Part shown: positions 1 to 5,918 of the stretch, piece by piece | How the letters are laid out: the number at the start of each line of letters is the position of its first letter | How positions within the stretch are numbered: position 1 is the stretch's first letter | Source: Actinomycetota bacterium | Lineage (GTDB): Bacteria > Actinomycetota > Actinomycetes > Nanopelagicales > Nanopelagicaceae | Assembly: GCA_009698515.1 (NCBI GenBank) | Contig: WLQA01000037.1 | Span: 1 to 7,334, forward strand | Direction: 5' to 3' | Length of the DNA: 7,334 nt | Made by a program: the position numbers and the translations under genes | Notes under the pieces: model-generated | Databases searched by the model: none | What the model was told of the DNA's origin: nothing | What the model saw: only the letters and a program-made list of their open reading frames with translations

Positions 1-495
1 ATCTAGGAATTCACCTTTACGAGCTCTGATTACAGGAGCTAGAACTTGAAACTTACTTCCAACAGGCATTTGCAATATTTGATCCACAATATTTTGTGGT
101 GTTTGTTTAGCAATCTCCTGGCCACATTTTGGGCAGTGAGGTTTACCAGCCCGAGCAAATAACAATCTTAAATAATCGTAGACCTCGGTAATTGTGCCAA
201 CTGTGGATCTGGGATTTCGGTTTGTAGATTTTTGATCAATAGATACTGCAGGAGACAAACCCTCAATAAAATCAACATCTGGTTTATCCATCTGACCTAA
301 AAATTGTCTGGCGTAAGCAGATAATGACTCAACATATCGACGTTGACCTTCGGCGAAAATGGTGTCGAATGCAAGGGAGGATTTTCCTGATCCCGATAAG
401 CCAGTAAAAACAATTAGAGAATTACGGGGCATATCTAATGACACATTTTTTAGATTATGTTCTCTAGCGCCGCGCACGATTAGACGATCATTCAT
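1..495 (-). CDS. uvrA: Excinuclease ABC subunit UvrA, N-terminal part (3' end outside window)
   Basis: UvrA is the ATPase that, with UvrB, scans DNA for bulky lesions in nucleotide excision repair. The visible 165 codons begin MNDRLIVRGAREHNLKNV, the family's standard N-terminus. They contain the first Walker A loop, GLSGSGKSS (residues 32-40), the QRRYVESLSAYARQFLGQM block, and the Q-loop region around IDQKSTNRNPRSTVGT (86-101). A CPKCG zinc-ligand-like pair lies at 121-125, followed by the start of the signature-domain insertion. The gene runs off the left edge; the family is usually about 950 residues, so roughly one sixth is present. The ATG at 495-493 shares one base with the uvrB stop (TAATG) and has a strong Shine-Dalgarno sequence inside uvrB, so the start is secure. 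An ATG four bases further in is out of frame. Direct uvrB-uvrA adjacency differs from mycobacteria, where, as I recall, several genes lie between them. Confidence 0.97.
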   Translation of the reverse strand, partial: MNDRLIVRGAREHNLKNVSLDMPRNSLIVFTGLSGSGKSSLAFDTIFAEGQRRYVESLSAYARQFLGQMDKPDVDFIEGLSPAVSIDQKSTNRNPRSTVGTITEVYDYLRLLFARAGKPHCPKCGQEIAKQTPQNIVDQILQMPVGSKFQVLAPVIRARKGEFLD

Positions 496-2564
496 TAACT
501 TCCCGCCTCCTCCATGCCTCGTAACTCCCGTTTTAATTCTCGAATCTCATCTCGCAATCTGGCGGCTAACTCAAAACCTAATTCAGCTGCTGCTGTGCGC
601 ATTTGTTCAGTGAGCGATTGTATGAGTGCAACCAACTCTTGTCTTGGCAATGAACCCACATCTACCTTGGTTAAACCAGCACTAAATGATCCCTTCTTCT
701 GAGAGTTAGCCAGATCATCTGTGTCATCAATCTCTTTCGCGATCAAATCTGTAATATCGGCGATTTTTTTGCGAAGCGGAGTTGGATCAATCCCATGCTC
801 TTTGTTATAGGCAACCTGTTTAGCTCGTCTGCGGTTAGTCTCATCAATTGCTTGTGCCATGGATTTTGTAATGTTATCTGCATACATATGAACTTCACCA
901 GAAACATTTCGAGCCGCTCTACCTATGGTTTGAATCAAGGAAGTAGTTGATCTTAAAAATCCCTCTTTATCCGCATCCAAAATAGCCACCAGTGAAACTT
1001 CTGGTAAATCCAATCCTTCACGTAATAAGTTGATACCGATCAAAACATCATATTCACCAGTACGCAGCTCGCGAAGTAATTCAACTCTGCGCAATGTGTC
1101 TACCTCAGAGTGCAGGTAACGAACCTTCACGCCAAGGCCGAGCATGTAATCTGTTAAATCCTCTGACATTTTCTTGGTCAGAGTGGTTACTAAAACTCTC
1201 TCGTTTTTATCGGCGCGAATCTTTATCTCGGCAATTAAATCATCAATTTGGCCTTTAATTGGCTTTACAACAATCTTTGGGTCCACCAAACCAGTAGGTC
1301 TAATGACTTGCTCCACAACATCATTATCTGTTTTAGCTAACTCATACTTTCCTGGAGTAGCCGATAAATAAACTTTTTGACCAGTGCGTTCTAGAAACTC
1401 TTGAAAGCGTAGCGGTCGATTATCCATAGCACTTGGCAATCTGAAACCGTGCTCCACCAATGTTCGCTTACGCGCAGCATCGCCCTCAAACATCGCGCCA
1501 ATTTGTGGAACGGTGACATGAGATTCATCAATTACAACTAAGAAATCTTCAGGGAAATAATCTAATAAACAATTAGGCGCAGACCCGGCTTGCCGACCAT
1601 CTAACTGTCTTGAATAATTCTCAATTCCGGAACAAAAACCAAGTTGTTGCATCATCTCGATATCAAAGGTTGTTCGCATTCGAATACGTTGCGCCTCTAG
1701 CAGCTTTCCCTCTTTCTCAAATAACTTAACCCGCTCCTCCATCTCGGCTTCGATTTCAATAATCGCGCGCTTCATAGTTTCCGGACCAGCCGCGTAGTGA
1801 GTAGCAGGAAATACATACATCTCACTTTCATCTCTGACAATCTCGCCAGTTAATGGGTGTAATGTCATAATCTTTTCAATCTCATCACCAAACATTTCAA
1901 TCCGCAATGCCAGCTCCTCATACATAGGAATAATCTCGATCGTGTCACCACGAACACGGAAAGTTCCCCGTTCAAAAGCCATGTCATTTCGCTTGTATTG
2001 AATATCTACAAATTTTCTAAGTAATTGATTGCGATCTATTGAGTCGCCAACTTTTAATCTAACCATTCGATCTACATACTCTTGCGGAGTACCTAAACCA
2101 TAAATACAGGAAACAGTTGCCACAACAATTACATCTCGTCTAGTAAGTAGGGAGTTGGTAGCCGAGTGGCGCAAACGTTCCACCTCATCATTTACCGATG
2201 AATCCTTTTCAATAAAAGTATCAGTCTGTGGCACATACGCTTCTGGTTGGTAATAGTCATAATAGGAAACAAAGTATTCGACTGCGTTATTGGGAAGTAA
2301 CTCTTTAAATTCATTGGCTAACTGTGCGGCTAATGTTTTATTGGGCGCCATAACTAAAGTTGGCCGCTGTACCTGTTCAATTAGCCAAGCAGTAGTAGCT
2401 GATTTACCAGTTCCAGTTGCACCTAATAAAACTACATCTTGCTCACCTTTTTGCAATCGAGAAACCAACTCCGCAATCGCCGTAGGTTGATCACCAGCTG
2501 GTACATAATCACTTATTACTTGAAAGGGCTCGACCCGACGTTGTAAATCTGAAACCGGTCTCAC
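495..2564 (-). CDS. uvrB: Excinuclease ABC subunit UvrB
   Basis: UvrB is the DNA-loading helicase-like subunit of nucleotide excision repair. It receives damaged DNA from UvrA, verifies the lesion and recruits UvrC. The 689 residues are full length for the family (E. coli has 673). Visible motifs are Walker A GATGTGKS (48-55), the tyrosine-rich beta-hairpin that clamps the strand (VSYYDYYQPEAYVPQ, 99-113), the DESH Walker B box (346-349), helicase motif III SAT (401-403), motif V (about 506-519) and motif VI QTIGRAAR (545-552). The C-terminal UVR helical pair that contacts UvrC spans about 640-680. The start is GTG at 2564-2562, giving MRPVSDLQRRV, which matches the usual actinobacterial beginning. 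It overlaps the coaE stop by one base (TAGTG), with only a weak AAGG upstream, so translational coupling is likely. No key residue is missing. Confidence 0.98.
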   Translation of the reverse strand: MRPVSDLQRRVEPFQVISDYVPAGDQPTAIAELVSRLQKGEQDVVLLGATGTGKSATTAWLIEQVQRPTLVMAPNKTLAAQLANEFKELLPNNAVEYFVSYYDYYQPEAYVPQTDTFIEKDSSVNDEVERLRHSATNSLLTRRDVIVVATVSCIYGLGTPQEYVDRMVRLKVGDSIDRNQLLRKFVDIQYKRNDMAFERGTFRVRGDTIEIIPMYEELALRIEMFGDEIEKIMTLHPLTGEIVRDESEMYVFPATHYAAGPETMKRAIIEIEAEMEERVKLFEKEGKLLEAQRIRMRTTFDIEMMQQLGFCSGIENYSRQLDGRQAGSAPNCLLDYFPEDFLVVIDESHVTVPQIGAMFEGDAARKRTLVEHGFRLPSAMDNRPLRFQEFLERTGQKVYLSATPGKYELAKTDNDVVEQVIRPTGLVDPKIVVKPIKGQIDDLIAEIKIRADKNERVLVTTLTKKMSEDLTDYMLGLGVKVRYLHSEVDTLRRVELLRELRTGEYDVLIGINLLREGLDLPEVSLVAILDADKEGFLRSTTSLIQTIGRAARNVSGEVHMYADNITKSMAQAIDETNRRRAKQVAYNKEHGIDPTPLRKKIADITDLIAKEIDDTDDLANSQKKGSFSAGLTKVDVGSLPRQELVALIQSLTEQMRTAAAELGFELAARLRDEIRELKRELRGMEEAGS
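506..513 (-). promoter_or_regulatory. Strong Shine-Dalgarno site for uvrA inside the end of uvrB
   Basis: On the minus strand the sequence GGAGGAGG lies ten bases before the uvrA ATG, within the last codons of uvrB (those for the terminal EEAGS and the residues just before). It is the best ribosome-binding site visible in the window. Together with the TAATG overlap it fixes the uvrA start, and it suggests uvrA can be initiated efficiently as well as by re-initiation after uvrB. Confidence 0.8.
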
Positions 2565-3160
2565 TATTTAGCCTTATTGATTATCTGAAGTTTCTGCCAA
2601 ATTCTTTCAATCTCGCTAATTAAAGAGGCTTCATCGCCATCATTGTTAATTACAAAATCGGCAATCGCTTCTCGTTGCAGATCTGTGGCCTGTGCGGCCA
2701 TGCGCCTGGCTATCTCTGCATCTGAAAGGCCACGCGCTAATAATCTCTCCTTTCGCAGCTCTTGCTTAGCCGATACGGTGATTACCAGGTCAAATTTATA
2801 ATTATGATCAGATTCAACTAACAAAGGTATTTGATTAATTACAACTGCATCTTTCGGAGCCCTAGTTACGTAATTTTGAAAAGCTTTTCTAATTAATGGA
2901 TGAGTAATTGATTCTAATTTGAATAATAGGGCTGGATCTTCGAAGACTATTGCTGCAAGTGCTGATCTATCGATCTCACCGTTTTTTAGTATGCCATCAC
3001 CAAATTCTTGAATGATTTGATCAAAGCCTGGTGTGCCGCGTTCAATTACTTCGCGAGCTAATTGATCTGAATCTATTACCAAGGCACCTAAATTTTCAAA
3101 GGTGGATCCTGCGGTTGATTTTCCAGAACCGATTCCCCCAGTAAGTGCCACAATCAACAT
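2564..3160 (-). CDS. coaE: Dephospho-CoA kinase
   Basis: This enzyme phosphorylates the 3'-hydroxyl of dephospho-CoA with ATP, the last step of coenzyme A synthesis in the cytoplasm. The 198 residues fit the single-domain family size of about 200. The P-loop GGIGSGKST sits at residues 8-16, followed by the substrate-side motif DSDQLARE (30-37). The family's PLLxE element appears as IPLLVES, and the C-terminal R-x-x-Q ... FVINNDGD signature is present. The P-loop position close to the N-terminus supports the ATG at 3160-3158. As I recall, the mycobacterial homologue carries an extra GrpB-like C-terminal domain; this one does not. It is the first gene of the coaE-uvrB-uvrA unit and ends in TAGTG, overlapping uvrB by one base. 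Its own ribosome site is poor (GATAGAG), which may point to leaderless translation. Confidence 0.96.
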   Translation of the reverse strand: MLIVALTGGIGSGKSTAGSTFENLGALVIDSDQLAREVIERGTPGFDQIIQEFGDGILKNGEIDRSALAAIVFEDPALLFKLESITHPLIRKAFQNYVTRAPKDAVVINQIPLLVESDHNYKFDLVITVSAKQELRKERLLARGLSDAEIARRMAAQATDLQREAIADFVINNDGDEASLISEIERIWQKLQIINKAK

Positions 3161-3166
3161 GGCGTA

Positions 3167-3172
3167 ACTCTA
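3167..3172 (-). promoter_or_regulatory. Possible -10 element of a leaderless coaE-uvrB-uvrA promoter
   Basis: On the minus strand TAGAGT fits the TANNNT form of a sigma-70-type -10 box and ends six bases before the coaE ATG, so transcription could start at or next to the start codon. No convincing -35 is visible at 16-19 bases upstream. The argument from context is that the terminator just upstream of this gap should separate coaE from rpsA, so some promoter is needed in the roughly 40 bases left. No actinobacterial LexA box (TCGAAC-N4-GTTCGA) is present in the gap. Confidence 0.35.
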
Positions 3173-3200
3173 TCTTTTAGGGCAAGAATCATTTAGTTAA

Positions 3201-3235
3201 ACAAAAATTGCCCCGGTTTCCCGAGGCAATTTTCC
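3201..3235 (-). terminator. Intrinsic terminator downstream of rpsA
   Basis: The arms AAAATTGCC (3204-3212) and GGCAATTTT (3225-3233) pair perfectly over nine bases. After one C/A mismatch a further CGG/CCG pairing closes a four-base loop. Read on the minus strand, the hairpin runs into TTTTTGTTTAAC, giving the uridine tract of a classical intrinsic terminator. It begins about 12 bases after the rpsA stop codon. On the plus strand the hairpin is followed by only a short T run and then CC, so it is oriented for rpsA. Partial read-through into coaE cannot be excluded. Confidence 0.85.
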
Positions 3236-3244
3236 AATCCTTTA

Positions 3245-4579
3245 TTACTCTGCAACTGGCGCGGCTGCATCTGCAGCTTTTGCTTCAGCCTTTTGCTTCT
3301 TATGAGCCATAAACTTTGCTTGAGCTTCTGCGTATTGACGCTCCCACTCTTCGCGTTGGGTTTCATACCCTGGCTTCCATTCTTGAGAATCTGAATCAAA
3401 ACCTTCTGGATAAATGAAATTACCATTTGCATCATAACGTGCAGGCATTCCGTATTGTGTTGGATCAAAAGCTTCGATCTCAACCTCTTCACCTTCATTG
3501 GCTTGCTTTAGGGAAAGAGAGATACGTCGACGCTCTAAATCGATATCAATAATTTTGACAAATAATTTGTCGCCAACTTGAACAACCTGTTCTGGAATTT
3601 CAACATGGCGCTCTGCTAACTCTGAGATATGTACTAATCCTTCAATTCCTTCAAATACCTTAATAAAGGCACCAAATGGAACTAACTTAGTAACTTCACC
3701 AGGCACAACTTGATTAATTGTGTGTGTGCGAGCAAATGCTTGCCAAGGATCTTCCTGAGTTGCCTTAAGTGATAATGAAACACGCTCGCGTTCAAAATCA
3801 ACTTCTAGGACCTCAACAGTAACTTCATCTCCTACTTCAACAACTTCAGATGGATGATCAATATGTTTCCAAGAAAGCTCAGAAACGTGAACTAAACCAT
3901 CTACGCCACCTAGATCAACAAATGCTCCAAAGTTTACGATTGATGAAATTACACCAGTTCGTACCTGTCCTTTTTGCAATTGGTTTAGGAAAGTTGTACG
4001 TGAAGCAGATTGTGATTGTTCTAAGAAGGCTCGACGAGAAAGCACAACATTGTTGCGGTTCTTATCTAATTCAATGATTCGGCATTCAACTTGTTGGCCA
4101 ATGTAAGGAGTTAAATCTCGAACTCGGCGCATTTCTACAAGTGATGCAGGTAGGAAGCCACGAAGACCAATGTCAACAATTAAGCCACCCTTAACAACTT
4201 CAATAACAGTTCCAGTAACAACTTCATCGCGCTCTTTCTTGCCTTCAACATCGCCCCAGGCTTTTTCATATTGGGCGCGCTTCTTCGAAAGAATTAAGCG
4301 ACCTTCTTTGTCCTCTTTTTGTAGAACTAGTGCCTCTACGCGATCGCCAACTTTTACCAATTCACTTGGATCAACATCATGGCGAATTGAGAGTTCGCGA
4401 GATGGAATTACACCTTCAGTTTTATAACCAATATCTAACAAAACCTCTTCGCGGTCTATCTGTACAACGATTCCGGAAACTAAATCTCCGTCGTTAAAAT
4501 TCTTGATTGTGCCTTCGATGGCGGCTAAGAAATCTTCTGCACTTCCAATGTCATTTACTGCAATTTGTGAAGGGGTCAT
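3245..4579 (-). CDS. rpsA: 30S ribosomal protein S1, four-domain actinobacterial type
   Basis: S1 binds single-stranded mRNA on the 30S subunit and helps initiation. The 444 residues contain four S1 (OB-fold) domains at about 31-101, 118-182, 204-272 and 289-357. The last two carry the best RNA-binding-type cores (VNFGAFVDLGGVDGLVHVSEL and VPFGAFIKVFEGIEGLVHISEL). The tail (about 360-444) is acidic, then rich in Tyr, Trp and Glu, ending in an Ala/Lys/Glu-rich low-complexity stretch. Four domains and this length are typical of actinobacteria, against six in E. coli. I chose ATG at 4579 (MTPSQIAVNDIGSAEDF) because family similarity begins there. An upstream GTG at 4666 and ATG at 4645 stay in frame but encode unconserved residues and lie across the promoter. 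It is followed by an intrinsic terminator and preceded by a divergent MFS gene, so it is probably transcribed alone. Confidence 0.96.
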   Translation of the reverse strand: MTPSQIAVNDIGSAEDFLAAIEGTIKNFNDGDLVSGIVVQIDREEVLLDIGYKTEGVIPSRELSIRHDVDPSELVKVGDRVEALVLQKEDKEGRLILSKKRAQYEKAWGDVEGKKERDEVVTGTVIEVVKGGLIVDIGLRGFLPASLVEMRRVRDLTPYIGQQVECRIIELDKNRNNVVLSRRAFLEQSQSASRTTFLNQLQKGQVRTGVISSIVNFGAFVDLGGVDGLVHVSELSWKHIDHPSEVVEVGDEVTVEVLEVDFERERVSLSLKATQEDPWQAFARTHTINQVVPGEVTKLVPFGAFIKVFEGIEGLVHISELAERHVEIPEQVVQVGDKLFVKIIDIDLERRRISLSLKQANEGEEVEIEAFDPTQYGMPARYDANGNFIYPEGFDSDSQEWKPGYETQREEWERQYAEAQAKFMAHKKQKAEAKAADAAAPVAE

Positions 4580-4591
4580 TATGTAGGTGTA

Positions 4592-4595
4592 CTCC
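4592..4595 (-). promoter_or_regulatory. Weak, distant Shine-Dalgarno candidate for rpsA
   Basis: The only purine-rich match before the chosen rpsA ATG is GGAG, separated from it by 12 bases, longer than usual. Weak ribosome sites are common on S1 messages, whose initiation can be autogenously controlled. That control is known for E. coli and is only a possibility here. Confidence 0.35.
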
Positions 4596-4614
4596 GAGGG
4601 TGAAACAACTAGTA

Positions 4615-4634
4615 GGGACAGGGACGGGCAAGGG
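4615..4634 (+). other. Canonical four-run G-quadruplex motif in the rpsA/MFS promoter region
   Basis: The plus strand has four GGG runs at 4615-4617, 4621-4623, 4626-4628 and 4632-4634, with loops of three, two and three bases. This meets the standard G3-N1-7 pattern with very short loops, in otherwise AT-rich DNA. It covers the predicted rpsA -10 box, start point and first transcribed bases. It lies on the rpsA template strand, so the rpsA mRNA starts C-rich instead. The motif itself is read directly; folding and function are inference. Confidence 0.6.
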
Positions 4635-4660
4635 TACTTTCGCATGCTTCGTGCGGTCAA
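4631..4660 (-). promoter_or_regulatory. Predicted sigma-70-type promoter of rpsA
   Basis: On the minus strand TTGACC (4660-4655) and TACCCT (4636-4631) are separated by 18 bases, a plausible -35/-10 pair for a housekeeping sigma factor. Transcription would start near 4625, giving a leader of about 46 bases before the rpsA ATG. The stretch between the -10 and the start is GC-rich (TGCCCG), a feature associated in other bacteria with growth-rate or stringent control of ribosomal genes. The -35 overlaps the place where the divergent MFS promoter would have its own -35. Confidence 0.6.
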
Positions 4661-4673
4661 ACTCACCGCTGGC

Positions 4674-4679
4674 TAAGAT
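4674..4679 (+). promoter_or_regulatory. Predicted -10 box of a leaderless promoter for the MFS gene
   Basis: TAAGAT at this position is followed by exactly seven bases and then ATG at 4687. A -10 box in this place would put the transcription start on the A of that ATG, the layout of leaderless genes that are common in actinobacteria. No clear -35 or Shine-Dalgarno is visible, which also fits a leaderless transcript. An earlier in-frame ATG at 4678 lies inside the -10 box and is therefore less likely to be the start. Confidence 0.5.
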
Positions 4680-4686
4680 GAGCCTA

Positions 4687-5913
4687 ATGGAGCGGTATTT
4701 AGTCATTATTCGTAATAAATCTGCTCAATACCTATTGATTGCATCATTTCCAGCCCGTATTGCCTACGGAATGATCTCTTTAAGTATTTTCTTTAAAGTG
4801 CAACAAACAACCGGTTCTATTGCTGTAGCTGGATTAGCAACGGGAGTAAATGGCGTTGCCGGTGCCACAACAGCTGGATTGCGCGGCACATTGATTGATC
4901 GATTTGGAATGAAAATTCCATTGCGCTTTTTTGCACCTGGCTATGCAATTTTAATCATGCTGTTTTCAACTGGCAATTCAAAAACTACCTTAGTTTTATT
5001 TGCTTTCATCTTAGGTTTTTCTGCCCCGCCAATTAATTTATCGGTTCGCCCTTTGTGGAAAGTAACAGTGCCAGCAGATCAGGTTCGAACCGCATATGCA
5101 GTTGATACAGCTGTGATGAATTCAGTTGGCGTTTTTGGCCCACTAATAGCAACCAGTATTTCACTTAACTCCTCACCCGATATCGCACTTGAACTTTGTT
5201 CGGTTTTAATAATTATTGGTGGACTTTCTCTTTCATTTACCCCGCAATTGCGTAATTGGGTACCAGAGAAAAAAGAGGCTGGTGATTTAGCGGTTTGGCG
5301 AACTCCCGCCATGCAATTAATGATGGTAGAAGGAGTTTTCATTGGCTTAGGTTGGGGTGCCTTTGATATCGCAGTACCAGCATTTGCCACCTTAGAAAAT
5401 GTTGCACATCGGACTGGTTTTATCTTCGCGATTATGGCCGCCGGGAATGTGATTGGTGGATTACTTGCCGGAAGTATTTCTAAGAAAACCTCATCATTAA
5501 AAGCGTTTCGCAGAATTTATGGCGCATGGTTTGTACTTTCCTTACCGCTCGCCTTTACCTATCCAGGTTGGTCAATGATGATTGTTACCGCTTCTATGAG
5601 TTTAATGTCTGGTGGTTTGCAAGTCTTTTACTTTGAAATTTCAGAGGCGGTTCGTCCAAAAGGCTCTGCAGTTGCAGCTCTTGGCTGGCTTTGGACAGTT
5701 GAAGGCACATTTGCCTCAATTGGTGCTGCACTCGGTGGCTTTATCTCTGAACACTACTCACCAAGATATGTATTGGCGCTAACAACCATATGCATTGGCA
5801 TTGGATTTGTTGTATTTAAATCTGGAAGTACCTTACTTCAAGCAGCTGATCGAGTGCCATCAGATAAAGAGGATGAAGAAGCGATTGAATCAAATTTGGA
5901 TACTAATAAATAA
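4687..5913 (+). CDS. Major facilitator superfamily transporter, substrate unknown
   Basis: This is a 408-residue inner-membrane carrier with about 12 hydrophobic segments in two halves. Segments lie near residues 15-36, 44-65, 80-97, 101-120, 138-160 and 166-186, then six more after a hydrophilic central loop (PQLRNWVPEKKEAGDLAVWRT). The TM2-TM3 loop carries an MFS motif A variant, GTLIDRFGMK (67-76). The stretch RPLWKVTVPADQVRTAYAVD after TM4 resembles a subfamily common in actinobacteria (R-x-LW ... R-x-AYALD). The C-terminus is a short acidic cytoplasmic tail. Substrate and direction cannot be told; drug or metabolite efflux is a guess from the family. The start at 4687 is chosen on the leaderless promoter; 4678 would add three residues. 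A longer in-frame extension back to 4507 reads through rpsA and is not credible. It is the only plus-strand gene, divergent from rpsA and convergent with polA. Confidence 0.9.
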   Translation: MERYLVIIRNKSAQYLLIASFPARIAYGMISLSIFFKVQQTTGSIAVAGLATGVNGVAGATTAGLRGTLIDRFGMKIPLRFFAPGYAILIMLFSTGNSKTTLVLFAFILGFSAPPINLSVRPLWKVTVPADQVRTAYAVDTAVMNSVGVFGPLIATSISLNSSPDIALELCSVLIIIGGLSLSFTPQLRNWVPEKKEAGDLAVWRTPAMQLMMVEGVFIGLGWGAFDIAVPAFATLENVAHRTGFIFAIMAAGNVIGGLLAGSISKKTSSLKAFRRIYGAWFVLSLPLAFTYPGWSMMIVTASMSLMSGGLQVFYFEISEAVRPKGSAVAALGWLWTVEGTFASIGAALGGFISEHYSPRYVLALTTICIGIGFVVFKSGSTLLQAADRVPSDKEDEEAIESNLDTNK

Positions 5914-5918
5914 TTAAA

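Noticed and set aside
359..613. Plus-strand open frames antisense to uvrA and uvrB (also at 514-702, 1174-1371, 2290-2490)
   Set aside because: All are antisense to strongly conserved coding sequence and have no ribosome site, promoter or family resemblance.
3193..3498. Minus-strand 101-residue open frame overlapping the end of rpsA
   Set aside because: It is a shifted-frame shadow of the Gln/Lys/Ala-rich S1 tail, with no plausible start site or recognisable domain, and runs through the terminator.
4580..4666. N-terminal extension of S1 to the GTG at 4666 or the ATG at 4645
   Set aside because: Family similarity begins at the ATG at 4579, and the extension overlaps the predicted rpsA promoter and start point.
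4507..4686. N-terminal extension of the MFS reading frame back to 4507
   Set aside because: The extra residues are Cys/Arg-rich, unlike any MFS N-terminus, lie antisense to the rpsA start, and are cut off by the predicted promoter.
5082..5091. Perfect palindrome GGTTCGAACC, like a tRNA T-loop or an attachment or operator site
   Set aside because: It lies inside the MFS coding frame (codons for Q-V-R-T), with no acceptor stem or other tRNA arms around it. The order GTTCGAAC is not the LexA GAAC-N4-GTTC layout.
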